A stretch of 64,000 nt of DNA, from assembly GCA_023525715.1 (NCBI GenBank), contig CM042013.1, positions 71,764,994-71,828,993 on the forward strand, given 5' to 3'. Below are positions 43,973 to 58,129 of the stretch, piece by piece. Below the pieces are notes generated by a model. It was not told where the DNA came from and made no database searches. It saw only the letters and a list, made by a program, of their open reading frames with translations. Position numbers and translations under genes: made by a program. How positions within the stretch are numbered: position 1 is the first letter of the stretch; every line of letters begins with the position of its first letter. The stretch is from Cichorium intybus. Taxonomy: Eukaryota; Streptophyta; Magnoliopsida; Asterales; Asteraceae.

Positions 43973-44236
43973 ATCTACAGTAGATGCGACCTTTCGACTA
44001 CCATAAGTGACATTTTTTCAACATTCACTGTTTAATTCTGATAATGACAGAATAACGAATATTCAATCACCTACAGTAGATGCGACCTTTCGACTACCCT
44101 AAGTGCCAAAATTTTCAACATTCACTGTTTAATTCCGATAATGACAGAATAACGAATATTCAATCACCTACAGTAGATGCGACCTTTCCACTACCCTAAT
44201 TGTTATTTTTTTTAACATTCACTGCTTAACTCCGAT
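43973..44236. repeat. 97-bp tandem repeat upstream of the RWP-RK gene
   Basis: Three units starting at 43973, 44069 and 44166, each with CTACAGTAGATGCGACCTTT, then ACATTCACTG(T/C)TTAA and CGATAATGACAG-like blocks; the third is incomplete. The array begins about 60 bp upstream of the TATA box on the gene's strand. Confidence 0.85.
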
Positions 44237-44450
44237 AAAGTTAGGAAAAGGAAAAGACTCTTATATAAAAAAAATGTATATAGCCTAAAAGCGGAAATAA
44301 TTCAAAGAACTGTTAATTAAATAATATCATAATCTAATCATAAATAATGAATTAGAACCTACTCACCTGACGTATGTACAGCTCATGGTTCACCTGTATC
44401 TTGCATATTTTATTTCCTCCTATGCATATCAGTTATAAAATGACATTACG

Positions 44451-44532
44451 TACACACATACATGCACATACATACATACATACATACGTATATTCATACA
44501 TACATACATACATACATACATACATACATACA

Positions 44533-44566
<34 letters not shown>

Positions 44567-44752
44567 CATACATACATACATGCATACATACATACATATA
44601 TACATATATACGCATACATACATACATACATACATACATACATACATACATACATACATACATACATACATGCATACATACATATATACATACATACACA
44701 CATATACATACATACATACATACATACATACATACATACATACATACATACA

Positions 44753-44788
<36 letters not shown>

Positions 44789-44835
44789 CATACACATATA
44801 CATACATAGATACATACATACACACATACATACAA
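44451..44835. repeat. (CATA)n microsatellite
   Basis: About 385 bp of mostly tetranucleotide CATA repeats with TATA and CACA variants. The long frames across it in all phases (Tyr-Ile-His-Thr or Tyr-Val-Cys-Met) are repeat artefacts. Confidence 0.95.
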
Positions 44836-44981
44836 AATCAAAGCAACCGAAAACTAGGGAACACCAAGTATGGACTGAATTCACCTAGGAACATAAGGAA
44901 CAAGTGAAATAGAAATACCGACATCTCTTCTTAAACACTTGAGAATCTACTCAAAGTACTAAATTTCGGGACGAAATTCTT

Positions 44982-44997
44982 TCTAACAGGTAGATAA
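44982..44997 (+). other. Polypurine-tract region of young LTR element
   Basis: TTCTAACAGGTAGATA directly before the 3' LTR, preceded by CGGGACGAAATTC. In related chromoviruses this place has a G-rich tract; here it is only weakly purine-rich. Confidence 0.5.
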
Positions 44998-47900
44998 TGT
45001 AACAACTGTCAAATTAGGTCAACGAAAGTCAACTTAAGTCAACCGAAACGTATGATAGGTCAATATATTGAAATATAAATTTCATAATATATACAATGTA
45101 TTATTTGATATTATAATACTATATACGCAAATTCAAAACAATTATACGAACAAACGCTATTAAGTTAGATATTTTAAAATAAAATTTTAAAATTTTCACG
45201 CCGTGAATAGTAAATAGTGAACCGTGAATAGTGACAGTGAATAGTATCCAAATAGTAAATAGTGAACCGTGAATAGTGACAGTGAATAGTGACAGTGAAT
45301 AGTGAACGGTAAATTATAAATTTCATATCAAAACATAGATAAAAATATGACGGTTTCAAATATATATTTATATTTTTACCAAACGTTATATATAAAAAGT
45401 TACGATAGAAAAACGGTAAAAATGTAAAACTCTTCGGAATATTACAAATTTTATATCGAAATGTAGATAAAATTACGACGGTTCCAAATATATATTTATA
45501 TTTTTACAAAATGTTATATATAAAAAGTTATGATAGAAAAACATATAATTTAACTTGAAAGCGACGTTTAATTATATATATATATATTCTTATTATATAT
45601 ATTTATATAGATTCAGTGAACGATCCATCGATCGTCCGTAACAAACCCACCATCAATTATTATTATTATTATAATATATAGCGGGTCCCACTTCATTATT
45701 ATCCAATTTTACATATTTTACCCTTAAAAATTCATATATTCATTTTGAACCATACGTATATAAAACGTATTGTTAAGTTTAATAATATATTGTCTTATAA
45801 AACACAAAATATACCGTTACAACGGTATCGTCGATACGAACAATCTGACGTCAAATTTTCATATTATGGATATCAGTTTTATATTTAATATTTTCTTTTT
45901 CTTTAAAAAGAAATTATATTTACATTTAAACCTCATACTCTTATCAAACTTACAACTAATACCCTTTCGGTAATTCGTTAGAGATTTTTAGTTAAAAAGT
46001 TGATATTATTAAACTACGATTTTTGTAGATTACATTTTTATAAACAAAAATTATTTATCCTTTATAAAAACTATTAAATCTATTTAAAGAGTATTTTAAG
46101 GGTATGTTTTGTCATAAACAAATTCTAAAAACTATAATTATCAAATCTATGTATCTCGAGGGCCGCTATACGAAAATAAATCTACTATAAATAGAAGCTT
46201 CATTTCTATCATTTCTTCACACCTATTTCTATCATTTTCTCTCTATATCACTAGATAATATTGTTAGAATATTCTTCGATATATATAGAGATATACGAAG
46301 AATGAGCGGTAGAAATAGATATTTCAGTTATAAATGTAGTGAGTTCGAGTTAGGAAGAGGAAGAGTCGGGCGATCTAACAACAATCGACGATAAGATGCT
46401 AATCTACATTAAGGTGAGTTCATACCCCTTCTTTTTACATTTATTTAAGTTTTTAAGGGGGAGAATACAAGTCATAATATTAAAATAATTATTTATACAC
46501 TTTTGCAACAATAATAAACAAAATGCAAATTTGGTAAAATGTTATTATTATAACAATTCAATTATAATTCCAAAAATATAATATTGATTGATCTACTTAC
46601 GAGAACGGTGTCTAGGCCGATCAATTGGGCTAGGTTGTTGGATTTCCGAAAGGCTTATATGCTGAAAGGGTCCTGCCTCCCCATTTAATCTTCTACCTGG
46701 TCGTTCTTTATTTGATAGTCATGAAGTATTATATTGGAAGTAATAAAGAGTAAAACCAAATTATTTCATTACTATTGTGGAAAATATATTAAAAGATGTT
46801 ATTTATAATCATCTAAATCAGTTATTTCACATATATTCGTAAATATATGCTTTTTACGACAGAATACTAAATATAAACTATTATAAGAATAGTTTGTGGA
46901 TACAAAGATTACTAAGACGTTTTATACAAGACAAATAATTATATAAAATATATAATTATTATACATTGCTATATTGTGCAAATACAAGGGTTTTTCATAT
47001 ACAAATTTTACGTAAACAAGTTGATATACATACATTTTTGTGAGACGGGTCTTCACAAGTGCTTATTTAAGTATGATACATAAGTCCTGCATTTATAACC
47101 AGAGTCTCGGTAAGAGAACGTGATAGTTGTGTATAGATCTATACGGGATTGACAATCCCACACCTGAACTGCTAGCTACAGTTAGACCGACGGGTCTGGG
47201 GTGACAAATGTCATAACATTCCGACGCCTGAAGAACGTCGCAGCAGGCCTACAAGGTCACAGTATGCTTATAGGACGTCTCACATGGGAAAACAATCAAC
47301 TTATTAAAATGTTTACGTGGATAAATACATATTTCAAATAGTTTTATACTATAATACAACTTACGTTATACATTTTTAGTCTTTGGACCTTTTAAGACTA
47401 CAACACATTTATAAGAAAATATTGGATTTTCTGGATTACGATACCACATTTTACAAGAAAATGGGTTACGAATACAAGTTTTATGTATTAAAACTACATT
47501 ATAACAAATTAAAAATATAAGTATGGTTTTACTTATACACACTGGTTTTATGGAAAATAAAACTACATTTTAAAAAGATATAAATACAAGTACGATTACT
47601 TGTACATACGAGTTTTATGGAAATAAAACTACAACCCAGTAAGATACAAATAAAATACGATTTCACCTACGAAAAGGTTTTACAAAATTAGATCTACAAC
47701 TAATCTACGAATAAACATGTATTCACATAGAAAATATCGGATTTTCTAGTTTCTAACACTATCTCTTTACAAGGAAAAAGAACTATGAATCTTTTCATAC
47801 AAAAATCTTATGAACTCACCAACGTAATGTTGACACTTTTTCAAACTACTTGTATTCTCAGGAAATTGATGAATCAGGTAACTACAAGTTTTGACGATGG

Positions 47901-48104
47901 TTCATTATGGCAACATACTATGTATTTGATATCATATTGAAATTGTATTTGGAGCGTATTGTATTTTGAATCTTGTAACATTTACAATTATGTATATGAT
48001 GGATGTGTTTGCTTTGATCACTATTGTACAAACGTTGTTGTGATACTGTTCATGAAGTCATCCACCCTCAGACGATTCCGCCATCATGGTTTGGGGGTGT
48101 GACA
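44998..48104 (+). repeat. 3' LTR of young LTR element
   Basis: 3107 bp, colinear with the 5' LTR. It ends GGGGGTGTGACA and is followed by the TSD ATTAT, then copia-2 RNase H. Confidence 0.95.
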
Positions 48105-49163
48105 ATTATCTTCTGATGATACCCTCTTCACAAGGAGGTGACCTTCTTCTACTCTATGTCTTATGTAGTGGTACTTTCTGTCGATGTGTCTGGACTTTCC
48201 ATGATCTCTCGGTTCCTTCATCAAAGCAACCGCTCCTTCATTATCGCAGAATAGTTCCATGGGCTCCTGAATACTCGGGACTACTCCAAGGTCACCGATA
48301 AAGTTCTTCAGCCAAGTCGCTTCCTTTGCCGCTTCGCTCGCTGCTATGTACTCTGATTCACAAGTAGAATCAGCCACCGTCTCTAACTTGGAACTTTTCC
48401 AAGTCACTGCTCCCCCATTCATAAGGAAAACCCAGCCCGACTGAGACCGACCATTGTCTCTATCTGTCTGAAAGCTAGCATCCGTATACCCGTCAACTCT
48501 CAAGGTATCACTACCACCAAGGACTAAGACAAAGTTCTTTGTCCTCCGCAGATACTTGAGTATGTTCTTAACAGCTGTCCAATGTGCCCTTCCAGGGTTT
48601 CCCTGGTATCGACTGACCATGCTCAAGGTAAAGGCCACGTCAGGTCGAGTACATGTCATAGCATACATGATCGACCCCACAGCCGAAGCGTAAGGTACCC
48701 GACTCATGTCAGCTATCTCCTCGTCTGTACTTGGACTTTGAGTCTTACTCAATTTAGCATTACTTTGGATGGGTAGCTCTCCCTTCTTGGAATTTTCCAT
48801 ACTAAACCTCTTCAGTACCCTTTCCAAGTATGTACTCTGACTGAGTCCAATCAGTCTCTTCTTCCTATCTCTCAATATTCTTATCTCGAGAATATAGGCA
48901 GCCTCTCCTAGATCTTTCATGGCGAAACACTTCCCAAGCCAAGACTTGACATCTTGCAAGGTTGGAATGTCGTTTCCCATGAGCAGTATATCATCAACAT
49001 ACAGCACCAGGAAGGTGACTATACTCCCACTAGCCTTGACATATACGCAGGACTCATCCTCGCTCCTAGAGAAACCAAACTCTTTGACTTTCTCATGGAA
49101 ACAAAGATTCCAGCTGCGAGAAGCTTGTTTCAATCCATAGATTGATTTCTCAAGCTTACACAC
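48105..49163 (-). pseudogene. Copia-2 RT C-terminal half and RNase H
   Basis: One uninterrupted minus-strand frame. It begins at CKLEKSIYGLKQASRSWN, carries the polymerase box LYVDDILLMGND, then TRPDVAFTLSMVSRYQ and the RNase H blocks ADSTCESEYIAASEA and LFCDNEGAVALM...KSRHIDRKYH. It stops making sense at SSEDN, where the 10.5-kb LTR element is inserted. It is joined to the N-terminal RT by a frameshift near 49140-49160. Catalytic residues in this half appear intact. Confidence 0.92.
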
Positions 49164-49672
49164 CTTTTAGGATACTTTGCACTGACAAAACCCTCTGGCT
49201 GATTCATGTAAACATTCTCAGTCAACTTCCCATTAAGGAAAGCGGTTTTGACGTCCATCTGCCAAATTTCATAATCATGAAATGCAGCTATGGCTAACAT
49301 AATCCTAATAGACTTTATCTTGGCCACTGGTGAGAAGATCTCATCATAGTCAATCCCCGGGGTTTGAGTAAAGCCCTTCGCAACCAGTCTTGCCTTGAAA
49401 GTGTGTACCTTTCCATCCATGTCGGTCTTCTTCTTGAAGATCCACTTGTACCCGACTGTCTTTCGACCCGGTACATTGTCAACCAAGTTCCAAACTTGAT
49501 TGTCATACATGGACTTAATCTCGCTGTCCATTGCCTCTTTCCATTTGGCAGACTCAGGGCCCGCCACTGCTTCCCGGTAGTTAGCTGGCTTATCCAAATT
49601 TGTCAGTGTCCTATCATTGACAAACGTGTCCCCATCCGTAGTTATATGGAATCCATAAAACTCGGGTGGCAT
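49130..49672 (-). pseudogene. Copia-2 reverse transcriptase N-terminal half
   Basis: The minus-strand frame contains KWKEAMDSEIKSMYDNQVW, VGYKWIFKKKTD, KARLVAKGFTQTPGIDYDE, FSPVAKIKSIR and QMDVKTAFLNGKL, the canonical copia RT fingers and palm start including the first catalytic Asp. It ends at EGFVSAKYPK, with a frameshift into the downstream half. Confidence 0.92.
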
Positions 49673-50631
49673 GCTAACTCTACTGGAACACCTAAGAGGT
49701 AAGGATATATCAGTCGGACTAACAGGAACTTCTTCCTCTTGTTGGTTGCTAGTCTCTCCTAACGTTGCATTATCTGGTGACTCTTGAATTTCTTCAAGAT
49801 CAATGGTACTCCCACTGTCCTCTTTGAATATGAGTTCTCTCTTTCTCTCGAAAGACTCATCGTCTAGCTACAAAGACCACATCCTCGCTTGGTCTGTAGA
49901 ACAAGTATCCAAAGGACTGTTTGGGATATCCAATGAAAAAGCACCTTTCGCCTCTTTCTGCAAGTTTGTCGTGAGTCTCTCGCCTAACGAAAGCCTCACA
50001 ACCTCAGACCTTGACATGTGCTAACGAGGGAGCTTTCCCTGTCCACATCTCATGGGGTGTTTTAACAACCTTCTTGGTTGGGACAAGATTGAGGATGTGG
50101 GCGGTAGTCTCTAAGGCATACCCCCAGAAGTGGATTGGAAGTGAAGCTCGACTCATCATGGAACGAACCATATCTAATAGGGTTCAGTTACGCCTTTCGG
50201 CTACACCGTTCAACTATGGTGTCCGAGGAGGCGATAACTGTGAAACTATTCCACATTCCTTTAGATAGTCTAGGAACTCGATACTAAGATACTCACCGCC
50301 ACTCACCGCCTCTGTCGTATATGAGCATCTTTATCTTCCTGCCCAATTGATTCTCAACTTCATTTTTGAACTCCTTGAACTTTTCAAATGTGTCTGACTT
50401 GTGCTTGATTAAGTAGATATACCCGTATCTACTATAATCGTCAGTAAAGGTCACATAGAATCGTGTGCCATCTTTTGTGGTTGATCTGAAGGGACCATAT
50501 AGATCTATGTGTATGATGTCCAACAGACCTTCACCTCTTTTAAAGGACCCTTTGAATGGTGACTTAGTCATCTTGCCCAAAAGACAAGATTCGCATACAT
50601 CATCCGATTTTAAGTCGAATGATTCCAACAC
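49673..50631 (-). pseudogene. Copia-2 integrase
   Basis: The frame 50631-50293 encodes the end of the zinc-binding region (CESCLLGKMTKSPF), the core with HIDLYGPF (first Asp) and MLIYDRGGEW (second Asp). A small duplication (CACTCACCGC repeated near 50295) and further shifts break the rest, in which an RRN-like post-Glu region and a conserved C-terminal FIGYPKQSFGY-like segment (about 49905-49940) can still be read. Confidence 0.85.
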
Positions 50632-51388
50632 TCCATCCTTTTGGAGTTGGGCGATGCGTTTCTACCTAAATGTGCCCAAGACGACAGTGCCACAAGCACG
50701 CCTTTTCTACACCACTATAAGAATCAATATAATTAACACTATGTCCTAAATTGTCAACACATTGTACCGTTTCATACACACCATCACAAGGTAAAGCAGT
50801 AAAAATAGAAACACCATTTTGAAAAACAGAAATAGAACCATTTATATTATCAAAAGAAAACTGGTAACCTTGTCTAAACAATGCATGAAAGGAAATAATG
50901 TTTCTTGCCATTTCTGGTGAATAGCAACAATTTAAAAGATCTAAACTAACACCACTACTAAGCACTAAACTATAGATTCCGATATTGGTGACAGGCGACG
51001 ATCTCCTGTTTCCCATGATCAGGTTCAATCTACCGTGCTCCACCTCCCTGCTTTCCTTTAGGCCCTGCAAATCAGAACAAATGTGTAAACCACATCCTGT
51101 ATCAAGGACCCAAGAACTGGAAGATGGTGAGTTTTTAGAAATAGTGTATATACATGCTAAAGACGGCTTCACTTTGCCATCTTTCAAGTCTTGCAAGTAT
51201 CTCGGGCAGCTTCTTTTCCAATGGCCCTTTTCCTTGCAGTAGAAGCAGTCGGCTTCCTTGGGGTTTGCATTGTGAGCAATGCCATAAGCTTTGGGTCTCG
51301 GGCCGCTGCTGGATGAACTAACATGTACCTTTTCCCTCCAATTTCTGATTGGGAGGGCCCTTTCTCTTCTTCCCCTTTCCACCACCAA
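50632..51388 (-). pseudogene. Copia-2 nucleocapsid zinc knuckle, protease and pre-integrase
   Basis: A 240-codon minus-strand frame with a perfect CCHC knuckle CFYCKEKGHWKRSC, a retropepsin active site WVLDTGCGLHICSD, and a GAG-pre-integrase start ending CLWHCRLGHI. This is the central gag-pol of a Tnt1/Tork-like copia element. The frame is open here but broken on both sides. Confidence 0.92.
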
Positions 51389-51399
51389 TTGCTAAGACG

Positions 51400-52396
51400 G
51401 GCTGGCTAACCGTGGGTATACTTTTACCCTTCATCCCGTCTTCAGCATACGCAGCATGCGATGCAGTTCAACCAAGGTGGCTTGATTGTTGTTCAAATGA
51501 TACGCCAGCGTGAACTGGTCATAAGAACTCAGTAGAGAATTTAGCACTATGTCTACAGCTAAATCCTCATGAACTGGCATCTCAAGCTTTCTAAGCCTCT
51601 CCACATATCCTTGCATCCTCTGCATGTGGTTGCAGATGGACTCGCCGTCCCTCGGCTTCCCATTGGTGAAGGCTTTGACCACCTCGCGCCTCTCGTTGCG
51701 CTCCTGCTTGCGGAACTTTTCTTCGAGCTCTTTGTGCATCTTATAGGGCCAGTAGTCTTCATAAATTCTCTACAATTATGGGTTCATATTAGCTATCATG
51801 ATGCAAGCCACTTTGGTTGCATCATCAGAATGTTTTGTGTATTGGGCGAGTTCTTCGGGAGTAGCAGTATCAGGGTCAATTTCAACAAGCTCAGTTTCTA
51901 GAACTTACTCTTTATGTTCAAACCTAAGAGCCATCTTGATGTTACGGATCCGGTCATTGTAGTTGGTACCGTCCAACGTAACTTTAGTCACCATATTCAT
52001 ATGAGCTACTGAGGAGTAAGCAATGATCTTCTTAAGATTGATCTGTCTTAAAGTGGTCAAGGAAGTATATATTATAGCAATCGCGCTTAAAGTATAAATG
52101 AAAGGAGTGAAACAAAGTGTCGCTTCAGGAAACATGGGTATTGAATATCTTAAAAAGCCGTAGGTTCCCAATTTTAAAAGAATTCCCGCCAAGATGACGG
52201 ATCCTGCCGTAGGTGCCTCTACATGAGCTTCGGGTAACCAAATATGAACCGGTACCATAGGCACTTTGACGGCGAAAGAGGCTAAAAAAGCAATCCATAG
52301 AAAGATTTGGCGCCGCTCACTAAATTCTGGAGCACAATGACAGGATAGAGGTAACATTAGAGTTAGAGTGGGGGCGGATTGATCAGCAGAAGACAT
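51400..52396 (-). pseudogene. Copia-2 gag with in-frame mitochondrial insertion
   Basis: It starts MSSADQSAPTLTLM at 52396. About 111 codons of nad4 sequence follow (51995-52327), then gag resumes with MVTKVTLDGTNYNDR and IRNIKMALRF. After a TAA at about 51905 the gag continues in pieces: ELAQYTKHSDDATKVACIM, then KELEEKFRKQERNERREV and QRMQGYVERLRKLEMPVHED (51739-51431), a UBN2-type gag domain. The first 163 codons form one open frame across both junctions. The original start codon of gag is probably the one at 52396. Confidence 0.75.
51995..52327 (-). pseudogene. nad4: Mitochondrial nad4 fragment captured in copia-2 gag
   Basis: About 111 codons running from EFSERRQIFLW through VHIWLPEAHVEAPTAGS and LGTYGFLRYSIPMF to AYSSVAHMN correspond to an internal part of plant mitochondrial NADH dehydrogenase subunit 4, a proton-pumping membrane subunit of respiratory complex I. 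The fragment keeps its frame, its Glu/His-rich conserved loop and the following hydrophobic segments. It appears to lie within a single mitochondrial exon, so it cannot by itself tell whether genomic DNA or RNA was the source. It cannot work as nad4: both ends of the protein are missing and it lacks a targeting peptide. Confidence 0.88.
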
Positions 52397-53770
52397 CTAT
52401 AAAAGAAGATAGTTTTAATTAGATACATATATTAATCCTTATAATAACCCAATAATAATTATAAGGCTAGGATCCTACAATAACAATTTACAATCTCGAA
52501 GAGGGATGCCATAATCAATATTGTAAATTTTATAAGGTAGGCGAATGACGATTCAGCCAATTCCACCGCAGAAAGATAATCTTATTAAAATGGAATTCCT
52601 AGTTTCTTTTGAGATTTATTGAACTGTTCAATAGCATGTTTAATCTCGGATGTGCCCCACTGTTTGTGACTGGGATACCGAGGATCACCAACCGGGTGTG
52701 AATAACCATGCAAATTAGCTTGGTACTCTCGAGGTCAGTTGTCATCTCAAATTTATGTGCCGGTAAACCACACACGCTCCATCAACAATAACAACACCCG
52801 AGAAACCCATTGCAACTCTTTATGAACCCCAATTGGCGTGCCGGTAAACCACACACTCCACCAATGTTTCATAAAGTGCAATGTGCAATTTCATGGGTTA
52901 GCACCAATTCACATTTTTCCTAAAGTAACTAGATTTGGATTTTATTTAAATTGTTATAGTACTTTGAATAATATCATTATACTTTTAATGAGATTAGGCG
53001 GTCCTATCAAACCCGTTCGGCTAACGACCCTCCACTGATCAGGCGAGCGGTGGTGAGAGTGTTCACCCATTAGACCGCCATTTTATAGGCAGTCTCCTTA
53101 TACCCACTTTATAGACCAGCTTCGTGAATGAGACCTACCATTGATTTGACTAACCTTTAAATCTTATACATATAATATTAACTTTTAATTATAATATATA
53201 TAAGATGAATCTTAAACCTTTTAAAATGTTTTTGGTTTATCTTTTAATTTATTGGAATTTAAACTATTAAATTTAAAATTAAATTAAACCTTTAAAACTC
53301 GATTTAATTATCTTTTAATTAACCAATTAATTAAATTAATTAAATTTGATATTTTAAAACTTTTAAAATATTTTAGGATTTATCCTTTAATTTTTCGCCA
53401 ATTTAAAACAATTAAATTAAATTAAATTAAATCCTTTGAATTATCTTTTAATTACCAATCAATTAAATTAATTCAAATGTAGACAGGTTTTACCAAATTA
53501 ATCAAATTAATTTAAACCTATCTTAAACCCCCTAATTTTCGATTTCAAATAATGGGTTTAAGGTTATCCATTTAATTAATCAAATTAAAGTTATCAAAAA
53601 TAGAATACCTTCTAAACCCTAATCAAGAAATCTGCCAACTAGGAGGGGAGGGGCTAGGGTTTTCAAAACCCTAACCCTAAAATCGATTTGGCCAAATTAG
53701 GGTTTAGAGACATTAAACCCTAATTATAAGGATAACATTTATAGCAATTTAACAAGAAAACAACCAAAAA
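52397..53770 (-). other. Copia-2 leader
   Basis: Untranslated region between primer-binding site and gag, AT-rich next to the primer site. A 19-bp direct repeat GTGCCGGTAAACCACACAC occurs at 52757-52775 and 52838-52856. No frame is supported. Confidence 0.6.
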
Positions 53771-53782
53771 GCTCTGATACCA
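53771..53782 (-). other. Primer-binding site (initiator Met tRNA), copia-2
   Basis: GCTCTGATACCA on the plus strand is TGGTATCAGAGC on the minus strand, one base inside the 5' LTR. Confidence 0.92.
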
Positions 53783-53835
53783 CTGAAAGGTTTTCTGCAA
53801 CTATGAACTAAAATAACCTAAGTTCACATGCAACC

Positions 53836-56685
<2,850 letters not shown>

Positions 56686-57023
56686 CAACCTATGAGGATC
56701 TAAGTTTTCTTCTAATTAAACATATAACAAATCCTAAAGGCCCAGAAAAATAAACTAAAAGAAAGGAATCAGAAAAACAAACCTTTTAGTGAATCTTGGA
56801 AACGAAGCAACAAAAATATCTTGCCTCAAATGCAGTCACACCCAGGAAACAGGAGGCTCACGAAATCTTCAGAGAGAGATAGAGTATCAAAAATCGCAGG
56901 TTATGGGGTACTGGGGCTCCCTATTTATAGCCTCCAGCAGATGACCAGATAAGGTTAAGAGATAAGCCTTTTTGAATTCAAATTAAGATAAACCTTTATC
57001 TTAATTATTCAAACTATAATTAT

Positions 57024-57159
<136 letters not shown>

Positions 57160-57582
57160 AATCTATATATTACTATATATAAATTTCGCTGGCCACTCAC
57201 TCACTTAAACTGCCACTTACTCAACTATTGAATAATTACAGTTTTAGTCCCTGCACCTTTAATTAATTAATTTAATCACCAAATTAATTCCAATTAATTG
57301 CATATTAATTTCTAATTAATTAATATAGTTTCTAATTAATATATTATCACTTTAATATATTAATAAACCATATATTTAATTTCTGTTGATTTATTAATCA
57401 GATAATAATTCAATCTTTCTCTCTACCGAACTTTCTACCAAACATCCTGCTATGATGGCAACCCAAATAGACTATGCTACTATTAATTAGGTAAATACTA
57501 ATTATTAGTCATGTCTTAGACACCTAATCCAACAATATCATGCCTTGATCGATTCCACCAAGGATCAGCGTGTGACATCTTT

Positions 57583-58129
57583 GACTCAGAATTCATAGCT
57601 TAATGGTTCATAGTTGGTAGTTTGATAGTTTTCGTTATTATTTCATTTCATTTTTGGTTTTTGTTATTTCGTGCATTCAAGGGTTCTGATTGTAGAACAC
57701 CGTTGACCACGGGGATTGGATTTGTCTTTCTTGATTTCAGAAGCATTCAGATCTGATTTGGGGTTTTATTTTAATGCAAGTTCAGTTTGAAGTTATTGCA
57801 TGTTCATTTATAGTTTCAGTTCGATAAATGTTTTCGTTCGGACTGATTGTTTGGATTGTTTTGTTTCTGATTTCTGAGTTGGATCTCGGAATCAGATTGG
57901 ATTGTCTTGATTGATTGTTATTTGGATTTAAGTTTAGAACAATAATTCGTTTTTTGCATTTTCGAGTTTTTCGGTTCTTTAAGTGTATGAACAGAAAACC
58001 GTCTATAGAGTGACACTATAGACTGGTCGAGTTTTGACACAGATTGTCGTCCACCGAATCCATGGTTCGCCCCTTACCCTACTAGCTAGTGGACTGGTAA
58101 GGTTAAATCTTGTATTTTTGACCACATCA
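57583..58129 (+). repeat. 3' LTR of Athila-like element, right piece
   Basis: Resumes the LTR interrupted at 30759, matching the 5' LTR through GACTCAGAATTC(A/G)TAGCTTAATGG. It ends ACCACATCA, complementary to the TGAT start. The last 500 bp have no partner in the truncated 5' LTR. Confidence 0.7.

Larger units (their letters stand above)
37643..48104 (+). mobile_element. Young non-autonomous LTR retrotransposon carrying an antisense RWP-RK gene
   Basis: Two near-identical LTRs of 3109 and 3107 bp (TGTAACAACTG...GGGGGTGTGACA) flank a 4246-bp internal region. There is an exact TSD ATTAT (37638-37642 and 48105-48109), an initiator-Met tRNA primer-binding site at 40755-40766, and a 3' internal end CGGGACGAAATTC...CAGGTAGATA where the polypurine tract lies. 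I find no gag, protease, RT or integrase frame on either strand, so it depends on enzymes of another element (LARD-like). The tail CGGGACGAAATTC before the tract is typical of plant Tekay/Del chromoviruses. The interior holds a host-type gene on the opposite strand. Confidence 0.93.

Noticed and set aside
43973..44236. CRISPR-like array
   Set aside because: Units are contiguous 97-bp tandem repeats without unique spacers in a plant nuclear context.
44429..44907. Long overlapping ORFs on both strands (Tyr-Ile-His-Thr and Tyr-Val-Cys-Met repeats)
   Set aside because: They are produced by the CATA microsatellite, which is open in all phases.
37643..48104. Segmental duplication explaining the 3.1-kb direct repeats
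   Set aside because: TG..CA ends, a primer-binding site next to the left copy, an exact 5-bp TSD and interruption of a single RNase H frame identify them as LTRs.
48086..49702. Plus-strand ORFs over copia-2 pol
   Set aside because: They are shadows of the minus-strand RT and RNase H frames.
51905..52396. Functional nuclear nad4 gene transferred from mitochondria
   Set aside because: Only an internal part is present, without targeting peptide, and it lies between two parts of a copia gag.
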